Source of the DNA: Bryum argenteum
Lineage: Eukaryota > Streptophyta > Bryopsida > Bryales > Bryaceae
Length of the DNA stretch: 64,000 bases
Assembly (NCBI GenBank): GCA_037043015.1
Contig: CM073326.1
Span: 11,478,345 to 11,542,344 of the forward strand
Direction of reading: 5' to 3'
Position numbers and translations under genes: made by a program. The notes below the pieces were generated by a model. It was given only the letters and a program-made list of their open reading frames with translations, searched no databases and had not been told where the DNA came from. Below, piece after piece: positions 39,504 to 52,040 of this stretch; the stretch's first letter is position 1; the number at the start of each line of letters is the position of its first letter.

Positions 39504-41149
39504 CGCATTCGGAAAGCCAACTTAAAGTAAAAGTTTCAATTTGGGCCTTCCAAGTGGGCCTATGAACTTTATATTGCAAGGCCATTTCCAGGACCCATTT
39601 CGTAAATTAGGACTTAAGTTAAAGGCCCACCTCAACCTTTCATGAGCTCAACTCCAAATGGGCCGTAATATAAAGTGGCTCTAAGTATGTTGAAACAAAC
39701 AAGGCAAAAACATTGATCAACTTATTTTGATCAACCTTGAAGTTAGGAAGTTGTTGATGGCTTGGGGTCCATGCCCTAGTATCTTTGTACAAAAGTAAAT
39801 TAAATCAATGAAGAATGGAGACAAAAGTTGGATAACGGCATCGCTAATGGGCGCAACAAACCATTAATGGAAATATTTCATTAGGTTAGAAGTGGAGGAG
39901 TCGATGGCTACTGGAAAGAGATACACAAGTGCAAGGGCTTAGCAAGGACGTTTTAGCTACTAATGGTCCATGTTTGGTCATTGCCTCCTTACCTCTTGAC
40001 AATTGTGGTTGTCTTCGGCCATTAATTGTTCTCAATGTTTACGAGGCTCGCATTGTTTATCGAGATTGCATGGAAGTAGTGACTTTCGCCTAGGCAACCC
40101 ACAATAATTTCTTGGCAACTTTGGCGGCCTAGTTTGAGTCAATAAGAATTGTAACCTCTAGGTTCACAGTAGCAACAAGTTGCTATTTCCTCGACATTCT
40201 TCATTAGATTGGAGAATATCTTAATCATACTCACATTGACTTGATGCAATAGAAAGTACAGCTGCAACACTTTAAGCGAGAGAATCCGCCACAAAAATAC
40301 TAGTTGTCCTTGTTTACTGCACCAAGATTAGATATGCCCAAATTAAGTTCTCTCTACAATAATTCTACTAAAGTTTTCCAATAACAATAATATTTATGCT
40401 AGACAATAGCCTCTTGATTAAGGGCGTTTAACACTATGAACCAAGAGCAATGACCATGGAATTCTAAAATCTATAATTGGTCATAAAATGCTCTTGGTCC
40501 CATTTGACTTTACTCTATCTTGAAAGAAGGATACCACTAAGTTTGAGATCCCCAAAGTATGCTAAATTTTCCAAAATGAATAGTGTTTTGTGGTCTCCTA
40601 GATTATAGTTGAGTTGAAGCGCATGCCTTGACTCAATTATAATATAGGAGAATATGGGATGCAAAATCCATAGATTGGCTACTCTTCAATTATTTCAAGA
40701 GAAAGGAGGAAATTAGCTGAAGGTAAACAAAGAACATTGAGGATTCATATTTGAGTACATTGAATTTCTAGGGGATTTAGAATGTTTTAGTTTCTATTCT
40801 TATTTATATTCTATCCTAAGTTAGAGTTGATAGTATAAGATGTTCATAATTACATATCATTTACTTAACTTTGGTATTTCTTAGGCTTCACTAATACTTT
40901 AAACAATAATATTACTAACTTTGGGATGTTATTTTCTTTTATTTCATGTATTTTACTCTACCTACATTTGAAACTCCCAAAATAGGGAATCCATTGGTGT
41001 GGTTGTCATGCTTAGTTTAGTTTGCACATTTACAGTCCAACTCATGGTACTAAGAGAATCTCCAAAAAATAGTCCCCTTAAACAAGCCGTTTCTTTAAGG
41101 ATAACTCTATTGCCACACTTTAAAGTACATAATCCCATGATTTAGTAAC
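39504..41149. other. Spacer, nothing recognised
   Basis: AT-rich DNA without conserved coding sequence. A GATTAAGGGCGTTTAAC string near 40.42 kb hints at a worn TTAA-type end but has no partner. Confidence 0.4.
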
Positions 41150-41405
41150 TTGAGCATGTACATGTTCATCAAATTCCTCACTATTTGTGAGATCGAGGAG
41201 TTCAAAGTTGGAGGGATTATTTAAATTCCTTGTAAGAGAATGGGAAAGTAGTAGTCAACATAACCACTTTTGGAAGCTCATCAAAGTGTTGTTCCTAGGT
41301 GAGTTAGGTTTATATTGATATAATTTTTACCTCATGAAACTTAGAGAAAAGCTTGAATTTTCACTTGGGGGCAAGGTGAAATTTCAACTCAATGGCTCGT
41401 TTTTG
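41150..41405. repeat. Dispersed repeat family C, copy C2
   Basis: Diverged second copy of the repeat at 31.26 kb, in the same orientation, sharing the blocks described there. Confidence 0.5.
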
Positions 41406-41574
41406 ATAAATTTATAAGGCACTTAACAATTTATTGTTTTTGGAATACAATTAGATAAAAGATTTTGTAGTAACTCTTTTATATATCAATAACAAAGAAA
41501 CAATGTAAAAATAAAAATTATCGTGAAGATTTAATTTTTTTGCATTTTTAGCATGGAAAAAATTTAGCATGCCT

Positions 41575-42480
41575 TATAGTAGAGTGGTCTAAAATGGAGC
41601 AGGTCCCACAATAGATTCTCTAGTAATCTTCACTCAAAGGTACATAATAGCTTCCCCATGCAATAGTACTATGTACTCCTTGCAAACATTATGGTAAGCG
41701 GCTCATAAACCGCTCTATTTTCAAATTGCCAAGTTGATTGGGAGAGAGGCCAATTGAGTCAATTGTGCAAAGTATTTAGTGGATTGAACCAACTGGAATC
41801 ATAGATTTTGGGTTGAAAATGATTTAGTAATGAATTTTAGAAGTGGAACCCGTCAAGAAGTGTACCCAAAATCTAAAATGTACACCTAGGGTACATCAAA
41901 ATTTGAAGTTGAAAGCTATAATGTACCTCTTACTTGAATAGGTCTAGTGAGCGGTGCTCCATGGGTTTTGAGCCACCCACTATATAGTGTCACTTCACGG
42001 CACCATTTTTAGGAACACCTACCATACCACCATGGCAAGTTCGTTCATAAATAATTCTATTTTTTAAAAATGTAAAAAATTGAAAATTACAAGCCAAGAG
42101 AAAAAAAAAGTTGGGAAATTATATCATGAAAAGGGTATCCAAAAGTTGGGAAATTACATTATGAAAAGGGTATCCAAAAGTTGGGAAATTATATCCAAAA
42201 ACCGCTTTATTGTAACCTAAGGGTATCCAAAAGTTGTGAAATTACATCCTAAAAAACAGAAGAACGAATTTCTATAAAAATATATTTCCAGCACACGATC
42301 CTTATTTTTTCAAAAAGAATAAATATTCGTTCGTTGAGGACCAAACCTGCTCTGGTGGTACGGTATAGTTCCAACTTTAGAAATTCATAACTCTTTGTAG
42401 AAGAGTTCAAAAACAATGATTCCAATTGCTCTAATTTACAATCAATATTCCCCACGCACATAAATTACTCGCACTGCTAA
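41575..42480. repeat. Dispersed repeat family E, copy E1, interrupted
   Basis: Matches 44810-45100 in two parts. The left part contains TAGTAGAGTGGTCTAAAATG and TAATAGCTTCCCCATGCAAT. The right part contains TTCATAACTCTTTGTAGAAG. Between them a 342-bp element is inserted at a TA. No coding capacity. Confidence 0.65.
42022..42363. mobile_element. TA-type MITE, family F copy F1
   Basis: Ends CCATACCACCATGGCAAGTT and, from the right, CCGTACCACCAGAGCAGGTT. It is flanked by TA on both sides (42020-42021, 42364-42365), as in Tc1/mariner (Stowaway-like) elements. Inside are about three copies of a 34-bp unit including AAAGTTGGGAAATTA and AAAAGGGTATCC. It has no transposase. Confidence 0.82.
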
Positions 42481-42634
42481 ATTTCCGGTGCTGAAAATTG
42501 AGTCATTATTGAGCACCTTCCCCATATACCAAGTTTCATACAAGATATTTGAACACCCAATTTTTTAATAAAAATAAATGAGTACATTAAAGATGAAGTT
42601 AACTAGTGGCAGCCAATGGTAGATACAATCTCTC

Positions 42635-43227
42635 TTAACCCTTAATTGTCACCGGGGACCAAATTGGTCCTCGGTGTCATTGTTTTTGCTTTTGGGGTCC
42701 GGCAGAGTGGTAGGGTGCAAATCTTGTCCAAAGGCACCCCTATTCTTTTATTTTTCCGAATCCAATGCTCTTTCCCGATCGCCTTTTTGAGGTTTGTGTG
42801 ATCCGCGCAAAATTGTAGGGACCACATGATCCCATGGTCAATGCACTTTGACTTGGCCTTTCTTTTTATTTTTTTGACGAATTTTTTTCAAAATAATAAA
42901 AAATCTTGATCTTTATCCCTATACCATGCTCTATGATGCCAATTTTCAGAAAAATTGACCCAAGGGGGGAAAAACCAAAAAAGCAATATGATATTTCTCA
43001 CTCACGATCAGCAACCAAAACATTTTTATCTCAACGGTGCCATTTTTTGAGATTTTACCGGATTTGATTGATCTTTTTTGCATTGGTCACATCACCAAGT
43101 TACCTTGATAACCACCGTTTCCGATTTTCAAAATTGTTTTACCTTCAGTGCAGAAATAAGGCCAAAAGACAATGAGGTTGCATTTCACTCCAATTTGTGG
43201 AAAACAAGGATGTCAATTAAGGGTTAA
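42635..43227. mobile_element. TTAA-type MITE, family B copy B1
   Basis: 593 bp between TTAA sites. The inverted ends are CCCTTAATTGTCACC on the left and, from the right, CCCTTAATTGACATCC. Its interior differs from the other B copies. No ORF. Confidence 0.72.
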
Positions 43228-43433
43228 AGGGGGCTAATAATTTCAGGTGGCCCTAAGATTGTAAGCTTGAATTAAGGATCTGGGGAGGTGGCCGTGCTAT
43301 AAAATTATGATGCTTTGCTCAACTGCCATTAAAATTAATTACAGCCAATTCTGACACATTCATCATTCTATTTAATAATATCTCCCTCTTGTGTATATAA
43401 TAAAATCAGCATTTGATTTTTATTATTATTATT

Positions 43434-44035
43434 GCTAGGAAGGTTTCCGTCGTCCCGACGGAGAAGCTCTTTATATGATACTTTTGAAAAGTATCCCGTG
43501 TCTACCATTTCCTCAAAGCCTGTGTTTTAATTTTAATTTTTTTTTTCTCTTTTTTTAATTTTTTTTTCTTTTTGTTTCTTTTTTTTCTTTTTTTTAAAGA
43601 TAATCCAAAAAACATAAAAGAAGGTAGTAGGTAGGTTTGTATGTAGGTTGGTAGGTCGGTATGTTGATAGGTTTATAGGTTGGTATGTTGATAGGTCCGT
43701 AGGTTAATAGGTTGGTAAGTTTGTAGGTTTGTAGGTTAGTAGGATTGTAAGTTGGTACGTTGGTGGGTAGGAAGGATCGCCGTACAATATTTTATTTTAT
43801 ACTAGTATGATTCCCGTCGTCCCGATGGGAAAGGTCTTTACATGGTACTTTTAAAAAAGTATCCCGTGTCGACCATTTCCTCAAACGGTTTTTTTCTCCC
43901 TTTTTCTCTCTCTTTATTCATATTTTTTTAATACATAAAAGAAGGTAGGTAGGTTGGTAAGTTCCTAGGTTGGTAAGTTCGTAGGTTGGTAGGTTGATAC
44001 ATTGGTGGGTAGGAAGGATTGCCGAACACTATTTT
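43434..44035. repeat. Tandem duplication with degenerate TAGGTTGG minisatellite
   Basis: Two unequal units (about 43434-43799 and 43800-44035). Each has a short GC hairpin (CCGTCGTCCCGACGG / CCCGTCGTCCCGATGGG), then AAAAGTATCCCGTGTC, then a T-rich stretch, then a run of degenerate TAGGTTGG octamers, ending near TGGTGGGTAGGAAGGAT. Type of element unknown. Confidence 0.75.
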
Positions 44036-44809
44036 ATTATAGAAGTAAATATAGATTATATTTTTGAACAAACCAAACAATGTATTTAACGTTTGAGAAA
44101 TACATCGAGAACCACAGCAAGAGATGGGTTTTCCAAGTGGTTATCTATTTTGGTCATGTATGTATTTCTCTCAGTTGATTATACATTAATTGATTAAAAA
44201 ATTTGCTTTTGAAGTACATATAATTTTAGGGAGAAGCACGTATAATTTTAGAGAGAGGAAGAGAAGCACATAATTGAAGTTGAAGTTGTAATTTTGGGTT
44301 GAACTTTTACTCATAAGTTTGTCTCCTTTATAGTAGAACCATCAACTTTGAAAACCCCACAATTTTAGAATGATTGTTATAGGGTTGTTCTAAACTTTGA
44401 ATGTAGTCACAATGCTCCTATTCAATTGTCAGACACAAATTAGATAAGAAGTACTGACATCTAAGACGTCATCAATGTATCAAATGTATATCTCATCTAA
44501 ATTCAATGTACCAAATGTACATCTCATCTAAATTGTGTTTGACAAATTACCAGGAATTTTATAAAACTTGGAGGTGATTTTGGTATACCTACATTTCTAG
44601 CCAAAAAAATAAAATAAAATAATAAAAATAAAAATACAATCGGTTTAATTTGTATTAAGAAAATTTTGTTTTTGCACTTCATTTTTCTACTAAATACACC
44701 AACCTTTTCAATACGATCTTGTTGCGTATGCATCCTTCCACTATGACAAAACGTGAAATTTGGCCAAACTTTGAAACCCTGACCATAAAAAGGAAGAGCA
44801 CTTGTGTGT

Positions 44810-45100
44810 ATAGTAGAGTGGTCTAAAATGGAGGAGGTCCCATTAATTGAGCTCGGGTGATCTTCGCTTAGAGGTATATAATAGCTTCCCCATGCAATAA
44901 TACCATGTACTCAGTGCACATATTATAGGGTGTGACTTTAGGGCACCATTTTAGAAACACCTATATTTTAAATTTGAGAAATTCATGACTCTTCGTAGAA
45001 GAGTCCCAACATGATAGTTTCACTTGCTCTATCTTTTTACTAATTTTCCCCATGCACAAAAATTACCTACACTAGTAACATCCTTGTGCTGAAAACTGAG
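44810..45100. repeat. Dispersed repeat family E, copy E2 (uninterrupted)
   Basis: Shares the family E blocks with 41.58-42.48 kb but runs straight through the point (AACACCTATATTTT, about 44956-44969) where copy E1 carries the F1 element. Confidence 0.65.
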
Positions 45101-45130
45101 CCATATTGAACACCATACTATATGTCTACC

Positions 45131-45477
45131 TTAACCCTTAAACGCCCATGGGGTCCGAAACAGGCAGCCAAAAATTGGATCACAACATCTTTTGGGCTTG
45201 GGCATCATGAATAGTGCACTTTTTGAACTTGGGTAGCATGAATGAACCAATCAATGATGAGCTTGCAACCTCCTACAAGGTTATGTACAACCCCAACCTA
45301 CTTACCACAACCCTTTCAAAGCACAAAATCAGTCATACAAATTGTGATTAATTTTGTAAAATTTCACTTTTTGAATGCATCGTGTGACCAGTTTGGCATA
45401 AGTAAAAAGTTGAGTAAACTGAGAGCTAGTGGAAAAAAAAGCCCCTCTTAGGGTCTGCTTGAGGGTTTAAGGGTTAA
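45131..45477. mobile_element. TTAA-type MITE, family B copy B2
   Basis: 347 bp between TTAA sites; starts CCCTTAAACGCCCATGGGG and ends GAGGGTTTAAGGG. The interior has CTTGGGCATCATGAATAGTG and CAACCTCCTACAAGGTTATG, shared with B3, B4 and B5. Confidence 0.8.
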
Positions 45478-45611
45478 AAGATTTTTAAATAGCAAAAATC
45501 TTGAAAGTACAATACACAAATTGGTCAAACCTACCAAGAGTGTTCTTTCTATTTTTATACAAATCGATGCGCTAAAACACAACAAGATCATAATAGCTTC
45601 TTATGTAATAT

Positions 45612-46786
45612 CCCCAAAGATTCTTGATACAAAATTGTCTAGATTATCAAAAAGAACCTTCTTCTACTTCAGGCCCAAAGAAACTCAATCTCAACATTAA
45701 CCCCTAAAAATCCAGGGGTTTCCTCGACCTCCAGAACCAAAAACTGCCATTTTTCACCTTCGTTGGGAGATGGGGAAATGGAGAAACTTTTTTTTCTGGT
45801 TTTAGACTTTGAACCGTAAGATCTTGTACCTAACTTGTATACAAAGGACTGGTCAAAATTTCAACCGTTGGATGTTTTTCATTTGTGAGATCATAACAAT
45901 CAAAGTTTGACCAACACTTTTTTTTTGCCACTGCGTGAGAGGCATTGTCTAAATGGTGCCAAGGGCAACTTGATGATTGTTATTCCAAATATTTTTCCCT
46001 CATTTTTTTTCATGTAGGTAATCAAGTTGGTTATGCTCATGCAAAATTTTAGAGACCAATTCCACTTTTTGACCTTAATGTAAAATATTTTATGAAAGAA
46101 GGTCTAAAAACAACCATATAGTAAAACAAGCACCACGTATGATATATTTAGTTTGAGAAAAATCTCGACGGTGAGAAGGTGCATTTATGATAATGTGAAT
46201 TTTGAAAAAAAAAATCTTGGAAAAAATCCAAAATCTCGAATTTTGGCAATTTTTGAAAGAAAAAATTGTAAAATTACTAGAAATTGTGAAGATTGTTTTT
46301 GAAAGTTTTGGAGGCTGCCCTTGTAAAATTGGTAAACTTTTTGACTTCGGACACATTGGAATTTGAATAGTAATTTGGTAATGAACATATTTCTAAAAAA
46401 ATAAATATATATATATATATATATTTTAAACTGCCCGATTTGGACTGGAAACCTAAAATTTCTAGATGAAGGTTATAAAATTAAAATTTGACTTTGAAAC
46501 TTTTACCACATACACATTACTGCATGTGGAGCACCCAATAAAAATCTTAGGCAAAAATATCAGTTTAAATGCTTAAAATGAGCTGCCCGAAATCTCAGAA
46601 AACCGAATCGGCTTTCCTGGATTTTTAGGGGTTAATTCGAGGATCCAACCTTAGGATCTTGAAGTTAACTTGACCCTTTATTCAAATGTCAAAATCGAAC
46701 TGTTAATTTCTGAGATTATAATGGTCAAAGTTGACTGAACTTTCCCCTACCAGAATCCCAAAAAGCCATTTCAACTTTCTTGGATC
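45612..46786. mobile_element. Family A MITE, degenerate, split by a nested insertion
   Basis: The outer sequence matches A2 (4.20-4.46 kb, opposite strand) on both sides of a 939-bp insertion: GATACAAAATTGTCTAGATT on the left, CTTGAAGTTAACTTGACCCT and TTTCTTGGATC on the right. Its own termini are worn. Confidence 0.75.
45697..46635. mobile_element. TTAA-type element, family A-long, nested copy A4
   Basis: 939 bp including both TTAA sites. The inverted ends are near-perfect: CCCCTAAAAATCCAGG on the left and the same sequence read inward from the right. It is homologous to the element at 53.63 kb in the opposite orientation. No long ORF, so presumably moved in trans. Confidence 0.85.
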
Positions 46787-47912
46787 AACCAAATAACCAA
46801 TAGAATCAAACTAGCTTCTACGAAAGTGCTGTGAAACTCGGCCTTTCATCGCCCGGTCCTTTGCGGCTACTGTTAGGTCATTACTTTACAAATTTGTGAG
46901 GGACAAAGATACATTCAACGCTTCATACCAATTCCATTATGATTCTCTCTCTCTCTCTGCGAGTACACCACTCACAACACCACATTCATTGACTTCATTG
47001 ACTCCACTTGTCACTCAATTAAAAGGTCCAGTACAGCACTATTAACTGTTTGAACTTAATAATAAGAAGATACTGTGCTGTGAGTTACTCATAGGTCAGT
47101 GAGTACAATCTCTTTTCTATTCAATGTATCAACCAACTCGTTTAAAAATCCAATGGCTCGTAGTAAATTACCTTCCCGTGGAATTAGCTTTCGTTCGCTT
47201 CAACAAATGAAAGAATACCCACGTACTTTGACTTAGTCAGATGTGGCTCATGCAACAGACGAGCAGCCTCTCAAAAAAGAGGAAAGTTCATAGGAAGACA
47301 ATCTGTAGACTGAGCAGTTCTTTCATGGCCTGAAATCTGCTTCAAGTAGTAAGATTTTAGTCCACACGACTGTAGTTGAAAGTTCATGAACCTTGTACAA
47401 GGACTCATTGTATCTTGCACGGAAGTGTTCACCTTAATACTGGCCCTTCTCCATGGGTGTCACACCAACTCTTCTTTAACTGCTTCAGAAACAATATGAT
47501 CAACACACGTAGTGATGCTAAGCAGTCGAAGAAGTGCAGAGACAAGATAAAATGAACGAATATGATGTGGAGTATTATGGACAGGAGCAATGATGCTTCA
47601 CAAAAGAAGTAGGAAGACAACGCAAAATGGACAAGTTTAGCAGCGAGGCTGAGAGCAAAACAAAGATGACGGTAAAATGGACAAAGCAAGCTAATGATGC
47701 AGGCTCGGAGGAGCAACAACCATGACCATGATTGGATTATAGTAGAATGGGAAGGAGAGACAATTCAATGGGTGGCGCTTCTCAATTGAACTCGGGCAGC
47801 AAATTGTCAGAACTGCCACTTTCAGTTCAATTCTAAAGCTGATAAGAATGTACAATCAGAGAAGAGAAGAAAAAAATGATCCAGTTGCAGCCTATGATCA
47901 TACCAGTACCTA
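46787..47912. other. 3' flank of the HHP gene; nothing recognised
   Basis: The part next to 47912 is the likely 3' UTR of the - strand HHP gene. The remainder shows no conserved coding sequence. Confidence 0.4.
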
Positions 47913-49651
47913 TTATGAAAGAGGGCAACCTTTGACGTCGCGCCACTTGAGGTAAATCAAGCCGCCTTGGTAGTGCACATAAGCAGCCCAGACGACAAGA
48001 ACGTGGAACAACTGGTGGCTGTTGCCGATAATGTCGAAGGCGCCCGGTTTCCAGCGCTCCGGAATGCGAGTGGCGTACACCAGGCCTGCCATGGCGTAGA
48101 TGAGGAACATCTGCACCTCCATGTAGAGCGCCTCGTATGCTTGCACCTCGTCTTGGTACATGAAGATCTTGTGCACGCAGGGGACTATACCGGAGACTCC
48201 CATTATTGCGAACATCGCGGCTCGCACTGGTCGGTACTCTGGTGTTTGAAAAACGGGGATGAGGGAGATTAGCACGCAGCCTACTCCCATTGTTGTTACT
48301 ATTCCCAGGTACATTTTGCACAGGTTTGGGTGGCACATGAAGCTGTAAAACACCTGCGAACACGCCACACACACAAGGCCCATCTTAGCTTAGCTCATCG
48401 CCTTGACATATTTACTGCTCATCTGGACAGGACAATCTCTATAACCCAGACAATCTCTACACACAAAGTGAAACTCCAAAGTTTGACAATTTCTACAACC
48501 AAGAATAAAACTCCCAGGATATTTTCGAGGTTGCCACAATCTTTACGACCGAAAAGGTGGACCTACCCAGTTTTTAGCGTTGCCAGGTGTAGTGTTTACA
48601 ATGACCACGACAAAGTAGTCAAAGACTATTTCAAGACTGGCACAAACGTGATGGTTTATTTGACCATGGCAACCTCTACAACCGGAGGAACCCAGATCTG
48701 GCGATGTTAGCAGAGACCTCCGAGCGGCAATGAGTAGTGATGCAAACAAGTCTAGATAAGGGACTGGAGTCAGCTGAGAGTGCGTACAGGAGGGTAGAAC
48801 GATGCGACGGTGAGGGCAGCGATTCCGCAGTAATCCATCCTCATCAACATGTAAAACGTGCGAGCACATCGGCAACCGAGAAGGTGACAGGTAGTGCTAG
48901 CCAGCATACAAAACATAGCGCCGCCTAAGAACACGAAGAAAGGCCACCGAGTGATCGGTTTCTGCAACCACAACGAATACAACCATCAGCACGCAGTACT
49001 CCCAGCATCTCCACAACAGCAGTCATTCCCTCTCAAAAGAGCAAGTACCTGTATACACCGAGTGCCATCGAAAGAGCCAGGAACGCAACTGGAAAGACCT
49101 TCTGGAAGCTGCATATACGATGGCAACGACTCCATGATGTACCCAGACTTCAACCTTTCCAAAGTAGCCGGCTCCACCATGGACGGCATATGAAGAACGG
49201 TGTAGATCGTCAGACACAGAAACAACAGAAAACCAATGAAATGCCTGCAACAACCAAAACACAAACAAACACCATCAGCGTCGCTTCCTCCTCACGAACA
49301 ACAGAATTATTATTAGGTCGAGCGAGCGAAGCGCGAAACTTACGACCAAACGTTGAACGTCTCGTTGTGCATTGAAAACATGGAGTAAAAAGCATGCTTG
49401 AAATTCCAATCCGCCCGGTAATGACGGATGATGAAGGCGTTGTCGCGGAGATACTCCGGTAGCTGCGAGTATTCCACCAGCTGATGCTTGACATTGCACC
49501 ACAACTCACGAGCCTTCTCCCTGTTGCCGGAATCTCCCAAGCTCGACGACAAACTGCTTTTCATCTCCGCAGCCAAAGCCGTCGTCGTTGTAGTTGTACT
49601 CCTCCGCCTCTGCACCCCCACCACACCTTCATCGCCATAGTCCACCCCCAT
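47913..49651 (-). CDS. Heptahelical transmembrane protein, HHP/PAQR family
   Basis: Predicted 372-aa seven-TM membrane protein of the progestin/adipoQ-receptor (PAQR) superfamily, plant HHP branch. Exons in reading order: 49651-49344, 49244-49049, 48961-48788, 48353-47913, with intact GT-AG sites and frame. The soluble N-terminus carries a Thr run and LPEYLRDNAFIIRHYR, then FSMHNETFNVWSH, the family signature before TM1. The zinc-site residues of PAQRs are present: the S-x3-H motif (Ser190, His194), Asp211 in MRMDYCGIA, and His339/His343 in NSHQLFHVLVV. RIPERWKPGAFDIIG before TM7 is also diagnostic. Arabidopsis HHPs respond to hormones, sugar and osmotic stress; ligand and activity are not settled. 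The ATG at 49649-49651 is the first in frame; a GAGAGT-rich leader lies just upstream (about 49661-49690). Confidence 0.93.
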
Positions 49652-50215
49652 TGCACCCAAGAGAGACTCTCACTCTCACTCTCACTCTCCCCCCCTGATA
49701 GATCAAGTCTCAACGGCGCATTCGATCCAACCACCACCACCACCCCAACTGAGGTACAAATGCTCGGTGCAATGATCGGACTGATTGACAGGTGGGTTCG
49801 TAGTAGGTACGAGACTTCCGAGATGAGAATTCAAATCCTGTTCGAAGTGGGGGCGGAGAGGGCGAGAAGGGAGGGAGTCCCGGGAGGGAGCGAGGCTCTG
49901 TCTGTGCGAGTGAGAGCCATGTGGTGTGTAGTAATACTTATGAGGGTGGCGGTTCGGTAAGTTACTAACTCGGTCCACTCGGTGGTCGGTTACTATTTTC
50001 GGTCGATGCTCACTGGGGTTTCTATTGGGAAGGATATGCTGATCCCTGTCCCTCCCATCAATCCCATCAATGGGCTGCTCTTTTCTGTTTCGACACTGGA
50101 AGGTCACCTAAACTTGCGGGTTTCGTAATAAAAATGAAAACAATGAGCTGTGTGGTTGTTTCATAAAACAATCAAAGAAAAAAACGACTGAGCTGGTTAC
50201 CAGCAATTATGTTTA
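49652..50215. other. Upstream region of the HHP gene
   Basis: Contains a (GAGAGT)n-like leader on the - strand next to the start codon and the presumed promoter. Open frames here (for example the + frame to 49960) are compositional. Confidence 0.4.
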
Positions 50216-50443
50216 AAATTATACTCACGTGAAAATTATTTTACACGCTTAGAAAAAAATACTCGTAATTACAATATCTGAAATACGTTAAAAATACGAA
50301 GAAAAACGTATGATTCTGAAGATTCTCGAAACAAAGGTGGAATGTGCCTTGTACTCTAGTAACCAAAGGTTACTAAAGTACAAAGAATATTCTATGTTTA
50401 TTTCAAGAATCTTCAGAATCATACGTTCTTCTTCATATTTTTT

Positions 50444-50649
50444 TGTTGTGATGAGCGACCTTGGAACCTTCTAGAACCTCTTACTTAGATCTTACTCTCC
50501 GGTTAGTTCAAGTTAAGTTAAAGTATATAGTAAAAGTATCTAAAGTTACTGCCCTAACTGGGGTATATATATGTGAACCATATACAGGTTCAATGAAGAT
50601 CTTTCAATACCAGTTATATATTGCTTCCTCTTTCTCCTTGCTCACAACA
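50444..50649 (+). repeat. Left LTR of the small LTR element
   Basis: 206 bp, differing from the right LTR at a handful of positions (for example GACCTTGG vs GACCTCGG). Confidence 0.88.
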
Positions 50650-52040
50650 CGTTATCAGCATGTGACTCTACCAGTCGAGAGCTTGATTTTAGTTTTCTTT
50701 TAGTTTTTATACAATTTTTGGAGAGAGCTTGCATGGGGTACAAAGTATTTTGTAAAGAAGCTTGCTTAGAATTTGCCAAAGACCAGAGGACATCATTGCA
50801 CAACGCATGCACCAAGTCGATATGATAGAGTTTCAATCAGTTTCTTGCTATGTGTGTTCAGGTACGAAAATGATATCAACCAAGAGATAACACCCTCGAA
50901 GATTCAAAGGAGGAAACACTCAACAGTCAACGTACGTAGTTGGAAGAAACGATCCTCCAACCTCCAGACATATCCTATTGTCGTGTCTTTAGTTTGGTTT
51001 TGTAATTGGGCGTTATTTGGTGTGATCTCGCGATTGATTGACTACGTGGTTTGGTCATGTGCATTGGCTATTGTGTTCGGTTTGCTCATATGTATATGAT
51101 ACCGCTTGACTCATTCTCAGAGTTGGTCTAATCATGGTTGAATTGTGATAACCTCACAAGCCGGAAGCCGGAACTTTAAATTCCGGGAGGGCCAGGCAGT
51201 GGTTATATTGCCCGGGGGATTCCTCCTCAAATGTAATTGACCTATGTATGCTCCAGCCGCACCCCGTAGTCTGATCAGCTACCAGGATTTGCGAGCAAAT
51301 GAGATCTATGTTTTCACCTGCAGGGAAAATGATGAAGAGGTTCTTGAGCATTGGAGAGGGTAGTGACGCCTTGCCACCGCATAGCGGGAGCCAGACCTAA
51401 GCGTTGCATGATGCAAGCTAGCCCCACTTTGCAAAAGTGTGGAAGAGGGTGGGATATAAAGACATAAATGTCTCCCACGCCTATCCTTGTAAGGGGTGCC
51501 CATGCCTTCTTTTCTGGCCGTCGGCTCTAAAGCCAACCTTGGACATTACTGGTTGTGGCACCCTATGAGTATATTATTGATCACCTACTAACTATACACT
51601 TTGAATTGGAAGTGTTGGGGGCACTTTTAGTGTCTTGGATTACAGATTAATTGTTATGCAGATGATAGCAAACTAGGAGTCGTCTGTGAGGACGTTACAG
51701 AAGAATTTCAACATGGCGGACACCATCCTAATTTTAGCATCGATGATTGGCTGGAACAAGATTGAAGAGGACCCCTATTGCCTGTGCGAGGAGGACAAGG
51801 AAGAAATAGACAAGCTGGTGGAAGGAGAACTTTTAGTGTTTCACGAGGCGTTCCATGAAGCAGTGTTATCAACATTTATGATGGCGGTCAAAATCAAGCA
51901 TAGCAGTTATTAAGTTAGTGTATATTAATAGCGAACGATGACTTTACTCTTTTCACTTCAAAACATCGTGAAGTGTTTTTAACGAGGAAGATCATCGTTC
52001 GAGGGGGAGTGTTGTGAAGTGTTCCTCAGTCGAGGAGGAG

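Noticed and set aside
51686-51913. 75-codon frame inside the small LTR element as a gag remnant
   Set aside because: No gag, zinc-knuckle or pol motif can be seen; acidic composition only.
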